Shown here piece after piece: positions 8,970 through 15,305 of a DNA stretch of 17,665 bases. The position numbers and the translations under genes are program-made. Every line of letters starts with the position of its first letter. Positions within the stretch are counted from its first letter, which is position 1. Source of the stretch: Propionibacteriaceae bacterium (GTDB taxonomy: Bacteria > Actinomycetota > Actinomycetes > Propionibacteriales > Propionibacteriaceae); NCBI GenBank assembly GCA_027346035.1, contig DAIESZ010000190.1, positions 1 through 17,665 on the forward strand, written 5' to 3'. Below the pieces are notes generated by a model. The model did not search any database. It was not told the DNA's origin and worked only from the letters and a program-made list of their open reading frames with translations.

Positions 8970-9707
8970 TCACCGCAGGGCAAGCGCCAGCCAGGCGCCG
9001 ATCGCCAGGGACGGACCGTAGGGGAACGCCGTGCCGAGCAGGGTGGGTCGGCTGCGTCGGATGATGGCGGTCGTGATGGCCCACACGCCGCCCGTGAGCG
9101 TGCCGGCCACCAGCCAGGAGGTCCACGTGGTCGCCGACACCAGGGCAGCGTCAGCGGCGAGGATCGTGGCGAGGCGGACGTCGCCGTAGCCGACGCGACC
9201 GCCGAAGCGCCACAGGCCCCAGAACAGCACACGGGCCACCAGAGCGCAGACACTCACCCGCACGATCAGCCCGGGTGCGTGCGCGCGGTCGGACAACAGT
9301 GCTCCGCTCCACGACGCCAGCACCGCCAGCGCCGTCAGCAACGCCCAGGGGCGCATGAGGCTGGACGGGAGGTAGGTGGTGCGCAGGTCGCACAGCACGG
9401 CAGCCGTTCCCAGGCCGGCGGCCATCGCCCAGCCGATCGCGACCGGGAGCCAGACCCCGTCGGCGATGCCCGCCGGACGGGCGAGCACCCCGAGCCCCGA
9501 CAGGACGCCGGCGAGTGCGAGGATCTGGGCGAGCATCGCCGGGTCGGCCACGACGTCGTAGCGCGGCTTCACCCAGCCGTCCGAGTCGGCCACCCCGGTC
9601 GGTTCGGGCGTGCTCCGGAGGCGCCACCAACCCCAGGCGCCCAGCGCCAAGGCGCCGAGGACCACCGCGGCGACGAAAGGAACGCCCCACGCGCTCGGCA
9701 CGCTCAC
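8970..9707 (-). CDS. A24 family prepilin leader peptidase (short, TadV/CpaA-like)
   Basis: A 245-residue multi-pass membrane protein with both aspartates of the A24 aspartic peptidase family: D107 in CDLRTTYLPSSL (the usual D-x(6)-P-x-x-L pattern) and D176 in GYGDVRLA (the GxGD motif). FPYGPSLAIGAW near the C-terminus is the usual family ending. The N-terminal cysteine-rich methylase domain of PilD is absent, so it resembles the short actinobacterial or TadV forms that only cleave leader peptides. Extra features are an N-terminal helix and a soluble stretch (about 31-56) before the second helix. The GTG start overlaps the upstream HTH gene stop as GTGA, so they are co-translated. No pilin, secretion ATPase or tad gene is in the window, so the substrate is unknown. 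Confidence 0.88.
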   Translation of the reverse strand: MSVPSAWGVPFVAAVVLGALALGAWGWWRLRSTPEPTGVADSDGWVKPRYDVVADPAMLAQILALAGVLSGLGVLARPAGIADGVWLPVAIGWAMAAGLGTAAVLCDLRTTYLPSSLMRPWALLTALAVLASWSGALLSDRAHAPGLIVRVSVCALVARVLFWGLWRFGGRVGYGDVRLATILAADAALVSATTWTSWLVAGTLTGGVWAITTAIIRRSRPTLLGTAFPYGPSLAIGAWLALALR

Positions 9708-10279
9708 GCCGCCCAGTCTGGCATCGGCGGGGGGCCGGACGGGTCGGAGCCGAGCGCCTCGAGCAGGTCGTCATCGTCGAACCATTGGTCGCCCGACCAC
9801 CATCCCGACAGGCCCGCGGTGGAGCAGGCGCAGGCCGCCCGCAACTCCACGAGGGCCGAGCACCATGACGAATCCGACAGCCGGACCAACTCGGCCGGCT
9901 CGAGGCGCAGCTGCGCGGCGATCCAGGCGGGAGTGCGGCCCAATGCCCGAAGGGCCGCAATCCGGCGCACGGAGTCGGCGGCGGGCACTGGGGTGTCGCG
10001 AAGGAATCGGAGGCGGGCCCGATCGGTGGTCAGCAGCAGCACGGCGTCCTTCGCCCGGAGCCGGCGAGCAGGAGAGCCGTCCCGCCCGGTGAGCAGGTGC
10101 CTGACAGTGGCGGGCGCGACGCCGCAGGCGAGGGCGACCACCCGCCAGTGCTCGGTGCTGTCGAACAGCAGTCGGCGAAGGTGGGCGCGGAACGGGGCCG
10201 CATCGATCCACGCGCTGCTCGCGGCCAGCACGCGGAGATCGACCACGGGCGGACGCACGGGGCTGCGGGGGGCGGCCAT
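9704..10279 (-). CDS. Putative DNA-binding protein with two helix-turn-helix motifs
   Basis: A 191-residue basic protein. Two HTH-like segments are visible: about residues 44-65 (HWRVVALACGVAPATVRHLL) followed by RRLRAKDAVLLL, and about 105-133 (IAALRALGRTPAWIAAQLRL). The C-terminal WWSGDQWFDDDDLLEALG resembles the acidic, Trp-containing tail of a widespread actinobacterial and actinophage family with the plan AHLR-HTH-R.R...A.LL-HTH-W.DDD. I recognise this family only loosely and know no function. Start ATG 10279 is preceded by CAGGAG at 5-nt spacing, a strong ribosome site. It overlaps the prepilin peptidase gene by 4 bp, suggesting joint expression. A 5-bp inverted repeat (10296-10310) sits between promoter region and start and could be an autoregulatory site. 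Confidence 0.72.
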   Translation of the reverse strand: MAAPRSPVRPPVVDLRVLAASSAWIDAAPFRAHLRRLLFDSTEHWRVVALACGVAPATVRHLLTGRDGSPARRLRAKDAVLLLTTDRARLRFLRDTPVPAADSVRRIAALRALGRTPAWIAAQLRLEPAELVRLSDSSWCSALVELRAACACSTAGLSGWWSGDQWFDDDDLLEALGSDPSGPPPMPDWAA

Positions 10280-10295
10280 CGGAACTCCTGGGTGC

Positions 10296-10310
10296 GTGAG
10301 TGGGTCTCAC
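10296..10310. promoter_or_regulatory. Inverted repeat upstream of the double-HTH gene
   Basis: GTGAG-TGGGT-CTCAC is a perfect 5-bp inverted repeat with a 5-nt centre, located 16 bp upstream of the HTH gene start and just before its ribosome site. A TTGACG (-35-like, minus strand, 10318-10313) lies next to it, without a good -10. An operator for the adjacent regulator is an inference. Confidence 0.3.
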
Positions 10311-10348
10311 CCGTCAAAGCCCCGGATCGAGGTCGTCTGTGAGGATCG

Positions 10349-10404
10349 GCGTCCACATTTCGCCCGTGGACGCGGTGAGGGCCCGCCGCTGGCGGCGGGC
10401 CCTC
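10349..10404 (-). terminator. Terminator hairpins after the repeat/sunset membrane protein gene
   Basis: The main hairpin is a perfect 13-bp inverted repeat (10377-10389 with 10392-10404) and a very tight loop, 15 bp past the stop of the leftward gene at 10419. A second hairpin follows on the minus strand, with 8-bp arms 10366-10373 and 10349-10356 and a 9-nt loop. There is no clear T-tract. The tandem pair probably isolates the HTH-peptidase operon from read-through. Confidence 0.75.
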
Positions 10405-10418
10405 GTGGCAGTGCGGTG

Positions 10419-11543
10419 TCAGCGCTGGGCGCGGGTGAAGCCGGCCTCCTGGGCGGCCTCCTCCGTGGCGAACCACACGTCGGCGATCGTGCGTTCGTAA
10501 CCGCCCGATCCCGGCACGTGATACTTCATCGAGCGCTCGTTGCCCTTGATGACGAAGCCCTCGGGCGGCTCGTCGCCGACATAGGATCCCTCCCCGTGCT
10601 CGCCGGCACGGGCCTCAACCTCGTCGTCCTCGTCGTCGGTCTCGACGACCGGTCCGCCTTCGGCGATCATCTCGGCGTCGGCATAACTCTCCGAGGACTG
10701 ATCGACCTCGGGCTCGGCGTCGACCTCGGACTCGGCGTCGACCTCGGCCTCTGGCTCGACGGGCTCGCTCGGGCCCTGCGTGCCGCCCGACGACGCGGGG
10801 GAGGGCACGTACCCCTGGCTCGGCCGGTGTGCCTGCCAGTCGTCCTCCTTGCTGGCCAGGAACTGGCGCACGGCCACCGCGACTGCGGCGAGCACGGCTC
10901 CCGCCGCCATCACCTTCACCACGCCCCCGAGCCTGCTGCGGCGGTGGCGTGCGACGACCGGCGTGCCCGCCATCTGCTCGCGCACCATGCCCATCGTCTC
11001 GGAGCCGCGCGCGGTGGCCTCGATGACCGCCGGATGTTCGGCCGCCCGGTGAAGCATGTCAGTGAGCTGCGGGACGAGGTCGTCCTGCACCCGCTGCCGT
11101 GCGTGCTCCAGATGCGGCTGGGCCCGTTCCATGGCCTCGTGAACGTGCGGTGCCAGTTGCGTGCGTGCCTGCTCGAGGGCCTCCTGGACGTGGGGTGCCA
11201 GTTGCGTGCGTGCCTGCTCGGCCAGCTCGGCGGAACGTTCGCGGGCGGTGGCGGCGAGCGGTGCCAGATGCTCCGCGGCCGATGCGGCGGCCGGGACGAT
11301 GCGGTCCCGCGCGCGACCCGCGGCCGGGCCGAACTGGTCCTTGGCGGTGGCGATGGCCGGGGCCATCTCCTGCAGGGCGAGGTCCTTGAGCTGTGCGGCC
11401 CTCTCGCTCGCCTGGGCGACCAGGGGAGTCACGATGGCGATCGCCTCGTCGAGCAGGTCGGCCCCGGCGTCGGCGAGATCGTGCATGGTCGGGGGCACCG
11501 ATTCAGTGACCTCGGCAAGCTTGCTCTTCTTCTTACGGAACAC
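10419..11543 (-). CDS. Membrane protein with amphipathic repeats, acidic stretch and C-terminal sunset-like domain
   Basis: A 374-residue protein with four regions. Residues 1-180 are Ala/Glu/Arg-rich helix, containing a 15-residue repeat ([15 protein letters not shown], then [15 protein letters not shown], then degenerate copies), as in apolipoprotein-like amphipathic helices. A single membrane helix lies at about 206-229 with RHRRSR before it, so the repeat region is probably cytoplasmic. Residues 255-310 are very acidic (repeated EVDAE, then ETDDEDDE). The C-terminus, about 328-371 ([16 protein letters not shown], then [20 protein letters not shown]), matches the pattern of the actinobacterial 'sunset' domain. 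Start: GTG at 11543 just after GGAGGAAAC; the frame stays open upstream but without codon bias. Monocistronic, divergent from ppiA, ended by a hairpin at 10377-10404. Function unknown; an envelope or membrane-organising role is a guess. Confidence 0.8.
   Translation of the reverse strand: MFRKKKSKLAEVTESVPPTMHDLADAGADLLDEAIAIVTPLVAQASERAAQLKDLALQEMAPAIATAKDQFGPAAGRARDRIVPAAASAAEHLAPLAATARERSAELAEQARTQLAPHVQEALEQARTQLAPHVHEAMERAQPHLEHARQRVQDDLVPQLTDMLHRAAEHPAVIEATARGSETMGMVREQMAGTPVVARHRRSRLGGVVKVMAAGAVLAAVAVAVRQFLASKEDDWQAHRPSQGYVPSPASSGGTQGPSEPVEPEAEVDAESEVDAEPEVDQSSESYADAEMIAEGGPVVETDDEDDEVEARAGEHGEGSYVGDEPPEGFVIKGNERSMKYHVPGSGGYERTIADVWFATEEAAQEAGFTRAQR
10704..10757. repeat. Three 18-bp tandem units encoding acidic hexapeptides
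   Basis: Units at 10704-10721, 10722-10739 and 10740-10757 each begin GACCTCGG; the first two differ at one position, the third is more diverged. They encode the EVDAE-type acidic repeat of the sunset-domain membrane protein. In-frame units suggest this linker can change length by slippage. Confidence 0.7.
11149..11220. repeat. 27-bp direct repeat, period 45 bp, inside the membrane protein gene
   Basis: An identical 27-bp run occurs at 11149-11175 and 11194-11220. The 45-bp period equals 15 codons and encodes the repeated ARTQLAPHV core of the amphipathic helix region. Identity at the DNA level points to a fairly recent in-frame duplication or gene conversion. Confidence 0.8.
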
Positions 11544-11562
11544 GTTTCCTCCGGGTTGGTTG

Positions 11563-11604
11563 GCTCGTGGTCGAGCGGCTCGTGATCGAGCACCTTCCAC
11601 GCTA
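11563..11604 (-). promoter_or_regulatory. Promoter and tandem operator-like repeats of the sunset-domain gene
   Basis: On the minus strand TAGCGT (11604-11599) is a likely -10 box without a strong -35, placing the transcript start near 11592. Directly downstream are two adjacent copies of the inverted repeat GCTCG-N4-CGAGC (11578-11591 and 11563-11576), 15 bp apart, ending 20 bp before the GTG start. This looks like either a double operator or two small RNA hairpins in the leader. Confidence 0.45.
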
Positions 11605-11709
11605 GCGTCGCCCTCCGTGCACGGCACGTGCTTCGGGAAAAGGCCCGGGTCGTGTCCGCGGACGGCGGAATGGGCCGGGTCGACCCCGCGGAGCACACGC
11701 CGCGACGGC

Positions 11710-11715
11710 TAAGCT
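11710..11715 (+). promoter_or_regulatory. Possible -10 box for ppiA-rhomboid
   Basis: TAAGCT fits the actinobacterial TANNNT pattern and would give a leader of about 100 nt before the ppiA GTG. No convincing -35 is present at 16-18 bp. The rest of 11605-11823 shows no gene. Confidence 0.3.
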
Positions 11716-11823
11716 CGTGGAGGAGCCGCCAGCACCGCGCGGCGCCCGCGACGGCCCGTCCCACCCGCTCCGGCGAGGTCGGGGAGGGGCCGGCAACCTC
11801 TGGCACGGAAAGGCAACTCGAAC

Positions 11824-12336
11824 GTGGCTTCGACCGCAACCCTGCACACCAACCACGGTGACATCGTCATCACCCTGTTTCCCGATCACGCCCCGAAGAC
11901 CGTCGAGAACTTCGTCGGGCTGGCAGAGGGCACCAAGGAATACCGCGATCCCCGCACCGGTGCGGCAGCCACCGGCCCCTTCTACAACGGGGTCGTGTTC
12001 CACCGGGTCATCGACGGCTTCATGATCCAGGGCGGTGACCCGACCGGTACCGGACGCGGCGGCCCGGGCTACACCTTCGCCGACGAGTTCCACCCCGAGC
12101 TGGTCTTCAACAAGCCCTATCTGCTGGCCATGGCCAACGCCGGTCCCGGCACCAACGGGTCGCAGTTCTTCATCACGGTCGCCCCCACCCCGCATCTCAA
12201 CCGTCGGCACACCATTTTCGGCGAGGTCGCCGACGAGCAGAGCCGGGCAGTGGTCGACCGCATCGCCACGGTGGCCACCGACCGCTCCGACCGGCCGGTG
12301 AACGACGTCGTCATCACCTCCATCGACGTGGCCTGA
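11824..12336 (+). CDS. ppiA: Cytoplasmic cyclophilin-type peptidyl-prolyl cis-trans isomerase
   Basis: Catalyses cis-trans isomerisation of proline peptide bonds. The 170 residues form one cyclophilin domain with no signal peptide. Active-site residues equivalent to human CypA R55, F60, M61 and Q63 are R61, F66, M67 and Q69 in [20 protein letters not shown] (residues 114-118) and H129 in RRHTIFGEV also fit. The CypA Trp121 position is H124, as in many bacterial forms, which usually lowers cyclosporin binding. The GTG start follows GGAAAGG at about 10 nt. The rhomboid-fold gene starts 17 bp downstream in the same direction; a ppi-rhomboid pair is also known in Streptomyces (from memory), usually near the replication origin. 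Confidence 0.95.
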   Translation: MASTATLHTNHGDIVITLFPDHAPKTVENFVGLAEGTKEYRDPRTGAAATGPFYNGVVFHRVIDGFMIQGGDPTGTGRGGPGYTFADEFHPELVFNKPYLLAMANAGPGTNGSQFFITVAPTPHLNRRHTIFGEVADEQSRAVVDRIATVATDRSDRPVNDVVITSIDVA

Positions 12337-12353
12337 GCGCCGGCGTTCACGCG

Positions 12354-13028
12354 ATGCGCGACCGCTGGTATGAACTCCAGGTGAGCCCCCGCCGTCGCGG
12401 CGGGGGCTATCCCGCGACCGTGGGCATCATCGCCGCGACCGTCATCATCTATCTCGCCTCGGCGGTGGTCCCCCAGGTGACCAGCTACCTGCTGGTGGGC
12501 ACCTACCCGGGGTTCGCGTTCGAGTATTGGCGGCCGATCCTGTATGCGCTGACCACCGGAAGCCTGCTGCAGGTGGCCATCAACGGGTTGGCCCTCTACT
12601 TCATGGGTCGGGGACTCGAAACGACGATCGGCGTCGGCAACGTCATCGCGCTGTTCTTCCTGTCGGGTCTCGGCGCGGCCACCACCATCACCCTCGCCGG
12701 ACCGATCTTCGCGTTCGGCGGGTCCTTCTCGGCGATCCTGGGGATCATCGCGGCGTACGCGGTGTTCAAGTATCAGGCGCACCAGGACGTCCGAGGGGAC
12801 ATCGTGCTGCTCACCCTGCTGATCGTCTGGGGCATCGTCGTCGGGGGAGCCTCGTTGCACGGCAGCTGGATCGGAGACATCGGCGCCGTGGTGGTGGGTG
12901 CCGGAGCAGGAGCGGTGTATGCCTACTCGCCGTGGCATGGACGCCGGAATCGGCTGCTCGTCGGCTACACGGCGCTGGCGGCCGTCTGCCTGGTGGTGTT
13001 GACCTTCACCTGGGTGACGCACCCCTGA
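12354..13028 (+). CDS. Rhomboid-fold membrane protein, probably without protease activity
   Basis: A 224-residue protein with about six membrane helices (roughly 21-40, 61-82, 92-114, 120-138, 149-167, 174-192) and a possible seventh at 201-220. Rhomboid features kept are the WR of the L1 loop (W59-R60), an Asn in the helix-2 motif (N76 in LLQVAINGLALYFMG) and a glycine-rich last core helix. The catalytic Ser motif GxSG is replaced by GGSFSAILG (122-130), where no Ser is followed by Gly. The catalytic His position in the last core helix reads GDIGAVVVG (D175), and the helix-2 His reads Q73. It is therefore best read as a pseudo-rhomboid. ATG 12354 has only a weak ribosome site; coupling to ppiA 17 bp upstream is likely. 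Its last 64 bp overlap the convergent exonuclease gene. Confidence 0.85.
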   Translation: MRDRWYELQVSPRRRGGGYPATVGIIAATVIIYLASAVVPQVTSYLLVGTYPGFAFEYWRPILYALTTGSLLQVAINGLALYFMGRGLETTIGVGNVIALFFLSGLGAATTITLAGPIFAFGGSFSAILGIIAAYAVFKYQAHQDVRGDIVLLTLLIVWGIVVGGASLHGSWIGDIGAVVVGAGAGAVYAYSPWHGRRNRLLVGYTALAAVCLVVLTFTWVTHP

Positions 13029-14743
13029 GGGGCGCGCCCGAGCGCGTGGGACGCGTACAGCGCGTCGGACAGGCCGACGTGGATGGGCCAGGCCCACTCG
13101 CCGTCGATGTCGATGATCCGTACCCCGGGTGTCTCGAGCCAGGCGGCCACCCGCTCGGCCTCCTCGATCGAGCAGGCCGGTAGCCCGGACGCCGGGGCGG
13201 TGACGGTCTCGGCGGCGGCCACCATCTCCCGCGCGGTGACCTGGGCCGGCACTCCGGGGCGGGACGTCGCCGCACCCGCGAGCTGGCCGTGCCGGATGAC
13301 ATGGATCTGCCAGGCCCCCGGCATCGACCCCGGCGCGGCGGCGACGATCTGGGCGCAGCGGGCCAGCGATCGCACCCGCTCGAGCCGCAGCACGGTCGAG
13401 GAATAGGTGTCGAGCCGCCGCCGGAGGGCAGCGGCCTCCTCGAAGCGCTGCTGCATGACCAGGCGTGCCAGGCGCTCGGACACGCCGTCGAGGACGCGGC
13501 GCACGTCGACCCCCAGCGCGATCCGCACCTGCTCGACCACGCGGCTGTAGTCGTCGACGGCCGGCCCGAGTTGGCACGGGGCGAGGCAACGTCCCATCTC
13601 ACCCAACGCGCAGGAGGGCGACGGCTTGCGCACCGACAGTCTCGTGCTGCAGCGTCTCAGGGCGAACGCGTCGAACAGGGCCAGCATGGCCTCCTCGGCC
13701 GCGGCTCGTGACCCGAAGGGTCCGAGCACCTGGGCGGCGTCGCTCGGCGGGGTGCGCACGATCGACAGCCGGGGGAATGCCTCGGCGGTGAGCTTGACCC
13801 ACAGCTGCGAGTCCTGGCGGCGGGAGCGGCGGTTGTAGCGGGGCTGGTGCGCCCTGATCAGGCGGAGTTCACGCACCTCGGCCTCGAGCGGTGTCGCGCA
13901 CACGAACGCCTCGACGCCGCTGGACACCCGCACCATCTCCTCCATCCGGGCGCGCTTCTCGGAGGCCGTGAAATAGCTTCGCACCCGGGTGCGGATGTTG
14001 ACCGACTTGCCCACATAGAGCACCTCCCGGCGTCCGCTGCCGGTGTGGTCGCTGTAGAAGCAGTAGACGCCGGCCTCCTCGGGCAGCGACTGTGCCCAGA
14101 CGCGTTTGGCCCGCCGCTGGGGCGATACCCGGTGGCTGAACTCGTCGAGGTCTTCGAGGGTGTGCACCCCGAGATTGCCGACCCGGGCGATCAGCCCGTG
14201 GAGCACGTCGACGGTCGCCCGGGCGTCCGACAGCGCCCGGTGGTTGGGCGAGGTGGCAGCCTGGAAGTGCTGGGCGAGGGTCGACAGCTTGCAGTTGGGA
14301 ACCTCGTCCTTCAGCAGCACCTGCCGGGCCAGAGCCACCGTGTCGATCACGGGAAAGCCGGGCCACGGCGTCGCGATCCGGGCGCAGCCGCGCTTGAGGA
14401 AGCCGATGTCGAAGCCCGCGTTGTGCGCCACCAGGACGCTGCCGCGGGCGAATTCGAGGAACGCCGGGAGAACCGCGGGCAGCCGGGGAGCGCCCGCGAC
14501 CATCTGATCGGTGATGCCGGTGAGCACGGCGATGATCGCGGGGATGTGCGTCACGGGGTTGACCAGGGACTGGAACTCGCCGACGACCTCGCCCCCCTGC
14601 ACCCGCACCGCTCCGATCTCGGTGATCGCGGCGTCGTCGCCACCCCCGGTGGTCTCGAGGTCGACGACCGTGAAGCTGACCTCGGACAGCGCGGTGCCGA
14701 GGTCGTCGAGGCTGGGCTGGGAACGGTAGGCGGCGGAAGACAT
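12965..14743 (-). CDS. DEDDh exonuclease fused to a GIY-YIG/UvrC-like N-terminal half
   Basis: A 592-residue nuclease fusion known in actinobacteria (Rv2191-like). Residues 20-195 are a DnaQ-type 3'-5' exonuclease: VVDLETTG (D28, E30), HNAGFD (D112), HRALSDARAT (H168, D173). Residues 220-305 are a GIY-YIG nuclease: EAGVYCFY, EVLYVGKSVNIRTRV, then RLIRAHQPRYNRR. Four cysteines (C365, C378, C386, C390; spacing 12-7-3) mirror the UvrC iron-sulfur ligands (11-7-3 in E. coli). A UVR motif (RFEEAAALRRRL, about 433-444) follows. The RNase H-like half of UvrC is absent, as in Cho, leaving a divergent C-terminus. Likely role: DNA repair, untested. Start ATG 14743 because TAGCGT lies exactly 7 nt upstream, implying a leaderless mRNA; ATG 14773 has AGGTGAA before it but falls in the -35 element. 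Confidence 0.92.
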   Translation of the reverse strand: MSSAAYRSQPSLDDLGTALSEVSFTVVDLETTGGGDDAAITEIGAVRVQGGEVVGEFQSLVNPVTHIPAIIAVLTGITDQMVAGAPRLPAVLPAFLEFARGSVLVAHNAGFDIGFLKRGCARIATPWPGFPVIDTVALARQVLLKDEVPNCKLSTLAQHFQAATSPNHRALSDARATVDVLHGLIARVGNLGVHTLEDLDEFSHRVSPQRRAKRVWAQSLPEEAGVYCFYSDHTGSGRREVLYVGKSVNIRTRVRSYFTASEKRARMEEMVRVSSGVEAFVCATPLEAEVRELRLIRAHQPRYNRRSRRQDSQLWVKLTAEAFPRLSIVRTPPSDAAQVLGPFGSRAAAEEAMLALFDAFALRRCSTRLSVRKPSPSCALGEMGRCLAPCQLGPAVDDYSRVVEQVRIALGVDVRRVLDGVSERLARLVMQQRFEEAAALRRRLDTYSSTVLRLERVRSLARCAQIVAAAPGSMPGAWQIHVIRHGQLAGAATSRPGVPAQVTAREMVAAAETVTAPASGLPACSIEEAERVAAWLETPGVRIIDIDGEWAWPIHVGLSDALYASHALGRAPQGCVTQVKVNTTRQTAASAV

Positions 14744-14750
14744 GGCAACG

Positions 14751-14778
14751 ACGCTAGGGGCGGGGTCCGACATTTCAC
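14751..14778 (-). promoter_or_regulatory. Promoter of the exonuclease fusion gene, apparently leaderless
   Basis: GTGAAA (14778-14773, four of six matches to TTGACA), a 16-bp spacer and TAGCGT (14756-14751) precede ATG 14743 by exactly 7 nt, so transcription should begin at the A of the start codon. Leaderless mRNAs are common in actinobacteria. The -10 matches that of the sunset-domain gene (CTAGCGT in both). Confidence 0.55.
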
Positions 14779-14912
14779 CTGTGGGTGGGTCCGTGGGCGG
14801 CTGCGCGATCCGACCGAGACATGCAGCCGCCTCGTCGCCCGGCTCGGCCGGCGAAACGGCCCAGGGGCCGGCCGCGGCGAAACTGTCTGAGCCCGGCGGA
14901 ACAGTTCCGTGC

Positions 14913-15218
14913 ATGATCAGTAACCAGCCACTGCAGCCACTGCAGCCACGGACCGCGGGCGACGGGCCGGCGCCGTCCCTCCACGTCGTCTCGATCGACT
15001 GCCACGACTGTCGCGCACCGCTGGCGGCGTGCTCCGATTGCGTGGTGACGATGCTGCTTCCCGACGACTTCGCGGGGGAGTCGTGTCTCACCCTGGAGGA
15101 GCGGCGCGCTCTCACCGTCCTGTCGGATTCGGGTCTGGTTCCGCCGCTTCGCTATGAACCGAGCCCGGACGTCTCCGTGCATCAGGACAGATGGGAAGAC
15201 CCCTCGACCGCAGTCTGA
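14913..15218 (+). CDS. Small four-cysteine (double CxxC) protein, conserved actinobacterial type
   Basis: A 101-residue soluble protein. The core from about residue 24 reads HVVSIDCHDC, then AACSDCVVTMLL, giving CxxC-x6-CxxC (C30, C33, C40, C43), a plausible zinc or iron-sulfur site. It is followed by LEERRALTVLSDSGLVPPL, an amphipathic helix pattern I recognise from short, unnamed actinobacterial proteins of the form DC.DC...DCVVT.L...E.RAL..L...GLVP.L. The first 23 residues are low complexity (QPLQPLQP, from a 9-bp tandem repeat near 14928-14950). ATG 14913 has no good ribosome site. It is divergent from the exonuclease fusion and precedes the NlpC/P60 gene in the same direction by 170 bp. 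Function unknown. Confidence 0.72.
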   Translation: MISNQPLQPLQPRTAGDGPAPSLHVVSIDCHDCRAPLAACSDCVVTMLLPDDFAGESCLTLEERRALTVLSDSGLVPPLRYEPSPDVSVHQDRWEDPSTAV

Positions 15219-15305
15219 CGGGCCGTTCCGGGCAGGTTCGTCGGGTCTGCGGGGATGCCGCCGCCCCGGTCGATGGGATTCCGTATCGCCATGTGGAGCG
15301 CCGCT

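Noticed and set aside
8583..11585. A 1000-codon open frame on the plus strand across the peptidase, HTH and membrane protein genes
   Set aside because: It is antisense to three genes with clear motifs, ribosome sites and codon bias, and its translation is low-complexity Arg/Gly/Pro with no domain. Long stop-free antisense frames are normal at this GC content.
14743..14773. ATG 14773 as start of the nuclease fusion
   Set aside because: AGGTGAA is too close to it, and this stretch reads better as a promoter for the ATG at 14743. It is not fully excluded.
13847..14890. A 347-codon plus-strand open frame opposite the nuclease
   Set aside because: Shadow of the DEDDh and GIY-YIG coding sequence; no recognisable domain.
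14897..14909. CGGAACAGTTCCG as a LexA (SOS) box for the nuclease region
   Set aside because: The actinobacterial SOS box needs GAAC-N4-GTTC; here the arms are separated by one base and the flanks differ.
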